A DNA stretch of 64,000 nucleotides, taken from an uncultured Flavobacteriales bacterium (GTDB lineage Bacteria > Bacteroidota > Bacteroidia > Flavobacteriales > BACL11). Under the pieces are notes generated by a model. It had not been told where the DNA came from, did no database searches, and saw only the letters and a program-made list of their open reading frames with translations. The stretch lies in the NCBI GenBank assembly GCA_905478555.1, contig CAJQIZ010000017.1, positions 1 to 64,000 of the forward strand, in the 5' to 3' direction. Position numbers and translations under genes: made by a program. Shown here piece after piece: positions 54,091 to 63,137 of the stretch (within the stretch, counting starts at the first letter, position 1; every line of letters starts with the position of its first letter).

Positions 54091-55115
54091 TTCTTAAATT
54101 TTTCATAAACAATTCTTAAAAATTGAATGATATTTCGTTCAATATTACACTTTAACCCCTGCCATTTTGATGAAAATATTTGTAAAGAAAATAAATCTAA
54201 TGACTGGGGTAAAAAGTTTAATAATTTATATCTATAAACTCCCCTACCAAAATTTACTTTTACAGATTCTTCTGAACTTAGAACAGTAATTAATGTAATA
54301 TAATTAAATATATTAATCATCTTTGATTCATCAAACATATCAATCCAAGTTAAATATTGAGTGGAATCTTTTATGACAAATGAAATAGCATGTATCTTAT
54401 TATTAGTTTTAACAATACTCAGAATAATTTTTCCTTTATTGTAAAGTTCCTCAATTAATAATAACTGAACGGAGGGTAAGAAATTTTTATCTCTTAACCC
54501 TAATTTAATCATCTCACATCTTAATATCTGTATGTCAGAAACGGGGAAAACTGAAATATTACAATCTATTATCTCATGTTTTTTATCCTTATTTATTTTC
54601 TTTATTCTTCTAAATACTGTTTTTTGCTTAGACCTATATTTAGAAAAGTTATCTGGGAAAACACCTTTTTCTAATTGTAGTATTGAATATTCAGAAGAAG
54701 GTATAGGTTTGCAATAATTAGGCAATTTATTTTCTAAAATACACGAATTAGTTCTTAGGTTTATAAGATTAAAATATCTTATTGTAAACTTAGATTTCAA
54801 CTCTTTAACTACTTCATCAAAATCAATTTCAATATCCGTAAGATAATCACAGAAATCAGCATGTAAATCATTAATAAATCTTAATATTAATCTTTTATCA
54901 ATATAAAAAGGCAGTATTGATTTAATAGTATTACCTTCATGAAGAACTACTATTGATAATATATTTTTTGACTTACTTAAATCGTATTTCCATGAAAAAT
55001 AATTAAACTCAAAAGATTGGAAAGTAGAATAATTATTTTTTGAACTAAAAAGTGTATTCCAGTCCTCTTCTAGATATTTAAAATCTGATATGTTACTAAT
55101 TATTTTAATCTGCAT
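54087..55115 (-). CDS. FemAB/CelD-like GNAT acyltransferase
   Basis: 342 residues. The pattern LEEDWNTLFSSKNNYSTFQSFEFNYFSWKY is the start of Acetyltransf_6 (BioF2/CelD-like) enzymes, in which a GNAT fold carries an acyl group to a glycan. The central KYRSKQKTVFRRIKKI and the late NFGRGVYRYKLLNF support it. Probable acyl group (acetyl or aminoacyl) transfer to the polysaccharide. It overlaps the Wzy-like gene by 11 bases and the downstream gene by 4. Confidence 0.82.
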   Translation of the reverse strand: MQIKIISNISDFKYLEEDWNTLFSSKNNYSTFQSFEFNYFSWKYDLSKSKNILSIVVLHEGNTIKSILPFYIDKRLILRFINDLHADFCDYLTDIEIDFDEVVKELKSKFTIRYFNLINLRTNSCILENKLPNYCKPIPSSEYSILQLEKGVFPDNFSKYRSKQKTVFRRIKKINKDKKHEIIDCNISVFPVSDIQILRCEMIKLGLRDKNFLPSVQLLLIEELYNKGKIILSIVKTNNKIHAISFVIKDSTQYLTWIDMFDESKMINIFNYITLITVLSSEESVKVNFGRGVYRYKLLNFLPQSLDLFSLQIFSSKWQGLKCNIERNIIQFLRIVYEKFKK

Positions 55116-56244
55116 AATCTTCTAAGAATTTTGAGTGAGATAAATACGCTAAACTAAACCAGAATAAGATAGTATGAAACTCATTAATGCCTGTAATTAA
55201 ACTTTCAACATTAGCTGAAATTAATGTATAAATTACTAAAAATAAATAAAATTTAATATGACCCTCATATAGTTTAAAAAAATTGAAAACTTCAAAACTT
55301 TTCCATAATATTATAAATAATACAAAAGTTCCGAAAATAATCCCATATTGAATAAATAATGAAAGGTAACCATTATGAGCGGGAACAATTATCCCATCAT
55401 ACTCTTCTCCTAATACAATTTCTGGAATTCCAGAATAATTACTTAAACCATGACCTTTAATTAACTTGTCATTTATACTTTCTAATGCTAATTGAAACTG
55501 TAAAGTTCTATCGTTAAAAATAGATTGTGAGGAAATCCTATTTATACTAGTATTTAAATCTGTAGAAACCACAAATAAGACCAAAAATAATGCAAATATA
55601 GAATACATAAAATTCCTCAAAGAAAATCCGAATTTAAAAATAAACGATAGTACAATACCAATAATAACAAGCCTGGAACCAGTAGATATGGCTATTATGA
55701 AAAGTAATATTAGTAAGAAATAGTCCATATTGGATTTACTAGAATTTTTAATCAGGAGATACGAAAACGCTATTACAGAAATAGATGCTAGCATATTAGG
55801 ATTCCATAAGATACCTGAATATCTATCATCAAAAATAAAAGGATTAAAAATTAAACTAAATATAACAACAAAAACTATTATCCTAATTAATAAATCTTGG
55901 AAATCTGTTTTAAAATAATTAAAATTATAATAAACTGAAAATGATATAAGTGAATATTGACCAAATCTGGCAAGTAGATACTCTAATGAATTTTGATTTT
56001 TAATATCATCAAAAAATAAGAAATATACTAAATTTAAACAATTAATTAGTAAAATAAATAAGAATGATCTATGAAATAATACCTCTTTCAAGTGATGAGG
56101 ATTTATTAACAAAAATAAAATAGTAAGAAACATTAGAACATAAAAAATAGATGGAGCAATAGTATGCATAGTCTCAGGTATAGAATACAAAATTGTATTT
56201 AATAACAAAACTACAAGACCATATTTATAAATCCATTTTATCAT
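55105..56244 (-). CDS. wzy: O-antigen polymerase/ligase-like membrane protein (Wzy)
   Basis: 379 residues with about 10-12 membrane helices (YGLVVLLLNTILYSI to FHTILFWFSLAYLSH). A large periplasmic loop holds GHGLSNYSGIPEIVLGEEYDGIIVPAHNGYLSLFIQYG, the HNxYL-type motif of Wzy_C/WaaL proteins. It joins repeat units on undecaprenyl diphosphate in the periplasm. The wzx gene is directly upstream with a 4-base overlap, so polymerase is preferred over ligase. Confidence 0.85.
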   Translation of the reverse strand: MIKWIYKYGLVVLLLNTILYSIPETMHTIAPSIFYVLMFLTILFLLINPHHLKEVLFHRSFLFILLINCLNLVYFLFFDDIKNQNSLEYLLARFGQYSLISFSVYYNFNYFKTDFQDLLIRIIVFVVIFSLIFNPFIFDDRYSGILWNPNMLASISVIAFSYLLIKNSSKSNMDYFLLILLFIIAISTGSRLVIIGIVLSFIFKFGFSLRNFMYSIFALFLVLFVVSTDLNTSINRISSQSIFNDRTLQFQLALESINDKLIKGHGLSNYSGIPEIVLGEEYDGIIVPAHNGYLSLFIQYGIIFGTFVLFIILWKSFEVFNFFKLYEGHIKFYLFLVIYTLISANVESLITGINEFHTILFWFSLAYLSHSKFLEDYAD

Positions 56245-57692
56245 CTTAATTCTTTATATAGGTTAAATATTGATTTGTAAAATACAAAAAAATACATCAA
56301 ATAGACAACAATTGGTATTATAATAAAATGACATAACTGAAAGGTATGCTCTTGAATAATTGCAAAATAAAGAAATGGAACTGAAAAAATAATTAACAAC
56401 AATAATTCTTTACTAAATGGTGAAATATTAATATCTTTTTTTATTGAAATTAGTTGAGCAACACCAACATAAATGGTGAAAACAATAAATAATGTAACTA
56501 CAGCAACTAACTCATATTTTCTTATCAGAACCAGAGCTAGGACAAAACTTAAAATACCTCTAATTAGTTGAATAGAGAGTTCCTTTTTCTCCATTCCCGC
56601 CATAATCATAAATGTTTTCGAATTACCAGAAAGTAAACAAATCATGTTTCCAATAATTAATACAAATAAATAATTTTTATAAACCGATAAGGAAGAATCT
56701 GAAGCAAATAATTTAAGTATCTCGTCAGAGAAAAAACAAACAAGAATTGCAAAAGGAATAGTAAGAAGATTAATAATAAAGGTAGTGTTTTTGTACAAAC
56801 TATTTAGTTCTAAAAATTTATTTTCTGCAAATAGTTTTGACACAGCTGGAGCGAATACTTGCCTTAAATTCTTATCTAAAAACATAGACAAAGCACTTAT
56901 TGACAGTAAAACACTATACACCCCCATTTTATCAGGAGAAAGCATAACTCCTAAAATAAAACTTAAGGATTGTGTAGACAAGAGTGAAACTAAAGAATTT
57001 GCATACATGTTTTTACCATAAGAAACCACTTCATTATTAATTAAGAAATTAGGATCTTTCTTAATCCTAAATATTCTAAACTCATTTTTATTGAAAAAAT
57101 AATACAACAAAAACAAAGTTAGAATTTGAGTAAAAATCTCAACAACAACAAAATACATAATATTATTTGTGTATTGAAATACAATAAATGTAAGTATTGC
57201 TCTGATAGGGACACTCACAAAAGTACCATAAATTATTATTTCCTTAATTTTTAAAACGGACCTATACAAAGAAGTAATTACTCCCATAAAAATAGAAATA
57301 GGTACATGTATTGAAATTACCAATAATAGATAAGAAAAATCATCCGTTTTTACATAGAAATATTTATCTAAAATAGGAGATAAAAAAAACATAAGAAGTA
57401 AAAATATAGCACTAGCCGAAAAAGCATAGATAAAGATCTTTCTTATTAGTTGTGATGCAACATCTTTAGATCTATTTATGAAATCAGGAAAAAACTTTAA
57501 AATAATAAATGGGATGCTGATAGAAAAGAAAGTGTCTGCAATAATAGCAAATGTATGAGCTGTTGCATATTTCCCCCATTCTAATGTACCAACCTCTCTA
57601 ACAACATAAGTTTTTACAAAAAATCCAATAGCAAAAGCAAATACTGAACCCAGTATTCCCCAATTTGCTTGTCTAATTATTAACTTTAACAT
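56241..57692 (-). CDS. wzx: Oligosaccharide flippase of the MOP family (Wzx)
   Basis: 483 residues with about 12-14 membrane helices. The start LIIRQANWGILGSVFAFAIGFFVKTYVVREVGTLEWGKYATAHTF (first strand region) is the classic Wzx/RfbX beginning, and YVREVG... repeats the usual helix-1 to helix-2 turn. It flips undecaprenyl-linked repeat units to the periplasmic face. Together with wzy it marks a Wzx/Wzy-dependent pathway. Confidence 0.9.
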   Translation of the reverse strand: MLKLIIRQANWGILGSVFAFAIGFFVKTYVVREVGTLEWGKYATAHTFAIIADTFFSISIPFIILKFFPDFINRSKDVASQLIRKIFIYAFSASAIFLLLMFFLSPILDKYFYVKTDDFSYLLLVISIHVPISIFMGVITSLYRSVLKIKEIIIYGTFVSVPIRAILTFIVFQYTNNIMYFVVVEIFTQILTLFLLYYFFNKNEFRIFRIKKDPNFLINNEVVSYGKNMYANSLVSLLSTQSLSFILGVMLSPDKMGVYSVLLSISALSMFLDKNLRQVFAPAVSKLFAENKFLELNSLYKNTTFIINLLTIPFAILVCFFSDEILKLFASDSSLSVYKNYLFVLIIGNMICLLSGNSKTFMIMAGMEKKELSIQLIRGILSFVLALVLIRKYELVAVVTLFIVFTIYVGVAQLISIKKDINISPFSKELLLLIIFSVPFLYFAIIQEHTFQLCHFIIIPIVVYLMYFFVFYKSIFNLYKELR

Positions 57693-57694
57693 AT

Positions 57695-58375
57695 TTATTT
57701 AAAACAATATTCAAAGATATCAATATCTTTTTTGTAAATCCTTTTTACAACTTCTATCATTTCTGGACTGTAAATTTCAGTATAACTTTTCTTTATATTC
57801 ATATTATGATATTCTAATTTTACTTTTGTTTTCATAATTGAATTTAACTCTAAAATTTCATTTTCAATATCCTCAAATTTAGCAATATAATCTACTAAAA
57901 TAGTACCATTTTTATCGCACACAAATTTATATTGAGGAATAAAATGTGTTATTTCAAAAAGGATTTTCTCATTTAATCCATTGAGTACAAAATTTTCAAA
58001 ATCATTATATTCTGAAAGGTGCATATCAAAAGCATTTTTATCGTGAATATTAATCCCACCCTTTTGTAAAAACTTATATGCAGAATACAACCTATCCCAA
58101 GGATTTCTAACAAATGTAAAGGTGAAAAAATTAGATAAATCCTGTCCAAAAACTTGTTTATAAAAGTAAACCGATCTATGTCCTTCTAAAGTAACATCAC
58201 CAAAAAATGCTTTCGTAACAGAAATACCTGCTGTTTTAGGAATATGAATAAAAATTTGTTTCTTTTCTAAAAAAACATGCAGTAAAGTCCCCTTTTTAGT
58301 AAGGTTTTTCTTTTGATCCTTTGCAAATTTTAATTTCTTAAAATACTGTTTTATATTCTTTAAAATTTTAATCAT
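57695..58375 (-). CDS. Sulfotransferase (family 2 type)
   Basis: 226 residues. The 5'-phosphosulfate motif is IFIHIPKTAGISV at ~41-53 and the 3'-phosphate motif is FVRNPWDRLYSAY at ~88-100; both are hallmark PAPS-binding sequences. It would place sulfate on a glycan hydroxyl. The enzyme is soluble, without a signal peptide, so it uses cytoplasmic PAPS. It is followed by wzx 2 bases downstream and overlaps the upstream glycosyltransferase by 8 bases. Confidence 0.92.
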   Translation of the reverse strand: MIKILKNIKQYFKKLKFAKDQKKNLTKKGTLLHVFLEKKQIFIHIPKTAGISVTKAFFGDVTLEGHRSVYFYKQVFGQDLSNFFTFTFVRNPWDRLYSAYKFLQKGGINIHDKNAFDMHLSEYNDFENFVLNGLNEKILFEITHFIPQYKFVCDKNGTILVDYIAKFEDIENEILELNSIMKTKVKLEYHNMNIKKSYTEIYSPEMIEVVKRIYKKDIDIFEYCFK

Positions 58376-59501
58376 GGAATATTTTATTTTTTAAGAAATG
58401 GGTAATGGTATTTTTTATATCGAATGAAGTGTTAAATTTAAACTCTATTTTATTATTAATAAAATAGAGAATCTTTTCTGAGAGTTCAATTTCATTCCAA
58501 GGTGACACTAACATTTTATCCTTTAATTCAGATGGAATAAGTTCACTTATACCTTGGCGTTTTACAGCAACAAAACAAGTATTTGTAGCCCAACTTTCCA
58601 AATATACACATCCTAAAGCTTCATAGTAAGAAGGGAGTACAAACAAATTTATCTGATTGAAAAAACTGTTTAATTCCTCATGTTTTATTTCCTTTACAAA
58701 TACTATATTTTGTGATAGATTATTTTCTGAAACAAAATCTTTACACATCTTTAAAGTTGGTCCTGTACCAATTAATTTTAATAGAATTTTTATTCCTTTT
58801 TCGTGCAGTATTTTCACTGATTTTATCAAAGTTATTTGATCTTTTGTATGCCAAAAATTTGCTACGCAACCAATCGTAAAAACATTATTTTCATTTATTT
58901 TTTCTGGATAAAACTTAGTAGTATCTACTCCGTTATACAAAACATATTCCTCTTTAGGATGGTAAGTAATAAACTCAGATAATTTCTGTAAAACCAATCT
59001 TGAAACTCCAATATTTAAGTCTGATTTATTAAGTTGTTTTAGGGTGTTCTTTTTCAGATAATTCTTTTGTAATTTTTTCAGAAAATCACTTCTTCCATTT
59101 AATAATTGTAATACATCTAAACCATGGTGTTGCACAATCTTTTTGCAATTTAAATCCTCTACCAAATAAGCAGCAGGATAAGAAACATGAGAATGAGAAT
59201 ATTTAATGTTTTCAATATTTTTTCTGTAAAAAAAACTCTTAAATCTTATTTTATTTAATCTATTAAATAACCCTGGGAAAATGAAAAATGGAATATCAAT
59301 AAGTTTAAAAACTCTTACCTTAAAACCTTTAAATTCATAATCCTTTTCAAAAGAAAATGCAGAGACAACTTTTATTATTTCAATATTAAAATTAGTTTGA
59401 TTTCTAATTTCATTTACTTGATCAAAAATATAATTTCCAATAAAACAATTATCTGATGGGAAAAATGGTGTAATCACTAAATATGTTTTCTTATTTCTCA
59501 T
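58368..59501 (-). CDS. GT4-family glycosyltransferase
   Basis: 377 residues, GT-B fold. IGCVANFWHTKDQITLIKSV and E-x7-E in YEALGCVYLESWATNTCFVAVKRQG mark the donor-binding half. The N-terminus (TYLVITPFFPSDNCFIGNYIF) is typical of GT4. Overlaps the next two genes by 8 and 4 bases. Confidence 0.9.
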   Translation of the reverse strand: MRNKKTYLVITPFFPSDNCFIGNYIFDQVNEIRNQTNFNIEIIKVVSAFSFEKDYEFKGFKVRVFKLIDIPFFIFPGLFNRLNKIRFKSFFYRKNIENIKYSHSHVSYPAAYLVEDLNCKKIVQHHGLDVLQLLNGRSDFLKKLQKNYLKKNTLKQLNKSDLNIGVSRLVLQKLSEFITYHPKEEYVLYNGVDTTKFYPEKINENNVFTIGCVANFWHTKDQITLIKSVKILHEKGIKILLKLIGTGPTLKMCKDFVSENNLSQNIVFVKEIKHEELNSFFNQINLFVLPSYYEALGCVYLESWATNTCFVAVKRQGISELIPSELKDKMLVSPWNEIELSEKILYFINNKIEFKFNTSFDIKNTITHFLKNKIFHD

Positions 59502-60607
59502 TTTAGTAAAGATATAAATTTTTGTTCATCAAAAATAGAATAATACTCTGATTCCCACTTTTTAACTAAATCTGAGCATTCTAAGTAATGTTGTACTATG
59601 TAGTTTAAATCATTTTTAAGAGGATAACAAAAATCTGTTTCAAACATATTGAAATCTTCTTTTAAAGTATTTAAAAATATTGTTGGAATACCAAAATTAG
59701 CACATTCGAAAGCAGTTGTAGAATAGGCTGTAATATGTATAGAACACATCTTAAAACAATCTGACAAAAGTAATGGAGCTAACTCTGTATTTTCTTTTTT
59801 AAACAATACTGATAAATCCACCTCATTGTTAAATCTAGGGTGATTTCTCAAATAAAAAGTAAAATCCTTATGTTTGTCTGTAAAAACTGATAACTCTTTT
59901 AACAAACTATTATTCTGACTCTGAGTATGATCTTCTGTAAACTGAAGACTAACTAATATATTTATATTTGGAAAATCATGATAGATGAGTTTCTCTTTAT
60001 TTACTCCTATTACACTTGCATAATTTTTGATAAAATCACAGTCACTATTTTTAAGAAGTAAGTTTTTAAAACCTATACCACTTAATAATAAGGACACTTT
60101 ATTTTTTGTAAGATGCGGAGAAATTATATTATCAATAAAATAATCTGATTTATTTGTATGGATTATTCCATGTTGTAAGTCAAATAATTTAGCATCTTTA
60201 TTGATGGAAGAAAAAACTGAAATCATACTTTTAGAAAGAACTATATAGTTTTTATATTTAAAATTACAGAAAAATGTTTTAGAAAAAAATATCCCAATTT
60301 TATTTTCAATAACAATAATATCCTTCTCATTTCTAAATAATTTTCGGGATAGGACAATAAGATAGTACATAAAATCAAATGGAATATATTTGTTATTTCT
60401 TGATTGATTTGAAGAGGAGGTCGGTTCTTCAAAAACAATAAAACTAATATCATTATTTCTACAGGCATTAAATAAGGGTTCGAACAATAAATTTTCGTTC
60501 TTCTCACCTCTATTAAAATGTGTTGGAGCATAAAACACAATATCAACTGAAACTCTCCTAAAAGGAAGAGTAATAAAATAAATAAAGGAATGTAAGAAAT
60601 TCAACAT
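59498..60607 (-). CDS. Predicted GT-B type glycosyltransferase of unassigned family
   Basis: 369 residues. No sharp family motif, but KLFDLQHGIIH and the later AYSTTAFECANFGIPTIFLN resemble the two nucleotide- and phosphate-binding turns of polysialyltransferase, Kdo-transferase or CDP-glycerol-type GT-B enzymes. An LRNHPRF segment between them strengthens this. It lies between a deacetylase and a GT4 gene with 1- and 4-base overlaps, which fits a transferase in glycan assembly. The donor is unknown. Confidence 0.7.
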   Translation of the reverse strand: MLNFLHSFIYFITLPFRRVSVDIVFYAPTHFNRGEKNENLLFEPLFNACRNNDISFIVFEEPTSSSNQSRNNKYIPFDFMYYLIVLSRKLFRNEKDIIVIENKIGIFFSKTFFCNFKYKNYIVLSKSMISVFSSINKDAKLFDLQHGIIHTNKSDYFIDNIISPHLTKNKVSLLLSGIGFKNLLLKNSDCDFIKNYASVIGVNKEKLIYHDFPNINILVSLQFTEDHTQSQNNSLLKELSVFTDKHKDFTFYLRNHPRFNNEVDLSVLFKKENTELAPLLLSDCFKMCSIHITAYSTTAFECANFGIPTIFLNTLKEDFNMFETDFCYPLKNDLNYIVQHYLECSDLVKKWESEYYSIFDEQKFISLLK

Positions 60608-61587
60608 TAAAATATATGTTTTATAAAATAATAAAAACCTGAAAGGTGAGCATTTATTAAATACTTATTCTCAGTATTTGGAAATGAAAATCTTTGTATG
60701 GAGTAAGGATTTTTTTCAATTTTCCAATTCCATTTATTGATAAAACATTTCTGAAATAATGAATCTTTAAATGCATTAATAACCTTGTCATTTACTTCTA
60801 TATCACTACCAAAAGGATAACTAAAATAGTTACAGTTATATAATGATGAAATTAATTTTTCACATTTCAAAATCTCATCCGAAAGTTCAATAGCTTCTAA
60901 TTTAGATAAAATATCATGAGATGTAGAATGACATGCAATAAGATGTCCATTTTTCTTCATCTCTTCTATTTCAGAGATACTTAAGGCATTAAATCGAGAG
61001 AAATACAAATCCGAACCTATTTTCAATGATGAAAAAGGGTACAACTCCTTCATCTCCTGAATAAATATATATTTGTCTTTATAATTTTCTAAAATATATC
61101 GATAGGATTCAATATATAAAATTCCTCTATTTTTTTCAGAAACACAAAAAGAAAAACCACAAATATTATAACTACCTACCGGAACGTACGAAAACCAAAA
61201 TAACATTTTATCAACCCATAAAATATCTTGATTTTCAATTAAATCTGAAGTTATAAAAAAAACTGCTGATAAATTTTTCTCGTTTAAAATTTTATTTGCA
61301 ATCTCAAAATTATTTGAATATCCATCATCAAAAGTAACAACACAGGAATTTGGAACTCCAATTTCAGTTGTAATTTTATACTGTTTTAATATTTCACTAA
61401 TCTGAGTTTTAAAGACACTTTCTGTACAAGAAACTCCTAAATGAATACTATTATCAAAACAATGATCAGGAATCACATTATGGAAAGTTATTACCCTTTG
61501 CCTAGAATTTGAAAAATAGTAGAACAACTTATTAATTCCAGAATAATAAGAGAAAATAAAAAGTAAGTTTAATAGACTTTTCTTCAT
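60607..61587 (-). CDS. Polysaccharide deacetylase (NodB homology, CE4)
   Basis: 326 residues. RVITFHNVIP begins the fold, VVTFDDGYSNNFEI is motif 1 and ACHSTSHDILSKL is motif 2, giving an Asp-His-His metal site. Hydrophobic residues at the N-terminus (LLNLLFIFSYYSGI) may associate with membrane. This is the second deacetylase of the cluster, so at least one N-acetyl sugar is probably modified. Overlaps the following gene by one base. Confidence 0.88.
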   Translation of the reverse strand: MKKSLLNLLFIFSYYSGINKLFYYFSNSRQRVITFHNVIPDHCFDNSIHLGVSCTESVFKTQISEILKQYKITTEIGVPNSCVVTFDDGYSNNFEIANKILNEKNLSAVFFITSDLIENQDILWVDKMLFWFSYVPVGSYNICGFSFCVSEKNRGILYIESYRYILENYKDKYIFIQEMKELYPFSSLKIGSDLYFSRFNALSISEIEEMKKNGHLIACHSTSHDILSKLEAIELSDEILKCEKLISSLYNCNYFSYPFGSDIEVNDKVINAFKDSLFQKCFINKWNWKIEKNPYSIQRFSFPNTENKYLINAHLSGFYYFIKHIF

Positions 61588-63080
61588 TCGAAACTATAGA
61601 TATTAGTTTTTTCAAATCCAACATTTTGTATCGCTATATTAGATGCTTTATTCGATTTTAAGGTATAAATATAAGCATCCGATTGAAGATGAAACAAAAT
61701 ATTTTGTAGAATTAATTTATAATTACCTTTGTTTCTGAATTCAACAGGAGTGAAAAAATCATACAAAACATAATTACCCTCAATATTCAATATCTTCTCT
61801 ATCTCAGAAAGGTGTAGATTTCTACTAGAAGACCATCCCGAACAAACCATGTGATTTTCAGAAGACAAACAGTAGTAAACATCACCACTCATTAACCTTT
61901 TATAATGATGTCTTTTTACAGATTTTTTCATTTCTCTAAAATAATTTACTAGAACTGAGTAATCAGAAATAACATGGAATTTTACTTTATGTTTTGGAGA
62001 TTTCAACTTATCTATTTCTTTACATTCTGCCTTATAAATATTTACAGAATTTGAAATAACACTTAATTTTCGGTAAATTATTTTTAGAAAATTAAGAAAA
62101 CTATTTACACCAATATCTCTTAAGAAAACGGAAAAAACAACTTTTATTTTCTGTATAAAACCAATAGGAAAATAGGAACTGTAAATAGTTTTATTCTGAT
62201 TTGAAAATCTGACTTTATATGTTTCATCTCCCAAACCAAAATCTAGAAATCGGATGTTATTTTCATTACAAAAAATTGATGTTTCTAACAATAAAATTTC
62301 AATTGGTGAAAATTCGTAAAACTTTATATTTAAAACGGGAGAATGCCATATCAGAGTTTCATTATAAATCATTCCAAAATGCATTGCCAATATTTCATTA
62401 TTAACTTTTATCATGGTTAATAATTTATTAGATGTTGATTGCAGATAATTTATTTTTCTTTTCTCAGATTCAAATGCACTTTCAATATTATCAAAATTCC
62501 AACGCTCTATATGTAAGTCTGAAAACTGAGAAATTAAATCATCTGTAATCTCATTTCCTCTGAAATGGCAAACAGAATAATCATTATTTATCAGCTTTTT
62601 TTTATGTCTTTTTAAGCTCTTTTTATTTATTATAAAATCAAAATTATTTTTAGAAATATTTTTGTCAAAAAAACTAATTTCCTGAAATTCTTTCACCGAA
62701 TTTAGGGAGTTGAAAGAATGTAAAATATTTTCAAGTATTAAAAGTTCAATATTATTTTCGGAAGCATATTTTTTCACAAAATTAATATATTGTTTTTCAA
62801 AACCTCTTTGAATAAAAATAGGATTGTAATCAAAAAAATCAAATCCGTATAAAAATAAGGAATTGTATTTTAAAGCAGATAGCTGACGAACAGATTGAGA
62901 AAAAAAAGCTAAAGCAACAATTTCACTTTCCAATTTTAAAGAAAGTAAAACTATATTTTCTTCATGAGATTGAGCAATATTTATAATCTCTTTAAAAGAA
63001 GGTACAGAATCTACAGGGAAGATTTCATCTTTTATAAAAAGATGCATTTCCTCATAACTTCTGATTTCTATTTTTTTCAT
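61584..63080 (-). CDS. Two-domain GNAT/FemAB-like acyltransferase
   Basis: 498 residues, longer than single-domain relatives. The N-terminal ~330 residues look like the FemAB/CelD-type fold (NILHSFNSLNS, LKRHKKKLINNDYSVCHF, LIWHSPVLNIKFYEFSPIEILL, NIRFLDFGLGDETYKVRF). The last ~150 residues resemble a separate GNAT domain (FFTPVEFRNKGNYKLIL and SNKASNIAIQNVGFEKTNIY, with the NxxS...GF ending common to GNATs). A covalent fusion of two acyltransferase domains is inferred from this layout. Probably modifies the glycan. A 57-base gap separates it from the NeuC-like gene upstream. Confidence 0.75.
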   Translation of the reverse strand: MKKIEIRSYEEMHLFIKDEIFPVDSVPSFKEIINIAQSHEENIVLLSLKLESEIVALAFFSQSVRQLSALKYNSLFLYGFDFFDYNPIFIQRGFEKQYINFVKKYASENNIELLILENILHSFNSLNSVKEFQEISFFDKNISKNNFDFIINKKSLKRHKKKLINNDYSVCHFRGNEITDDLISQFSDLHIERWNFDNIESAFESEKRKINYLQSTSNKLLTMIKVNNEILAMHFGMIYNETLIWHSPVLNIKFYEFSPIEILLLETSIFCNENNIRFLDFGLGDETYKVRFSNQNKTIYSSYFPIGFIQKIKVVFSVFLRDIGVNSFLNFLKIIYRKLSVISNSVNIYKAECKEIDKLKSPKHKVKFHVISDYSVLVNYFREMKKSVKRHHYKRLMSGDVYYCLSSENHMVCSGWSSSRNLHLSEIEKILNIEGNYVLYDFFTPVEFRNKGNYKLILQNILFHLQSDAYIYTLKSNKASNIAIQNVGFEKTNIYSFE

Positions 63081-63137
63081 TTAATTAATGGTATAATAAA
63101 ATATTTACTGTAGATTTATAATTAAAATATTAATTGA

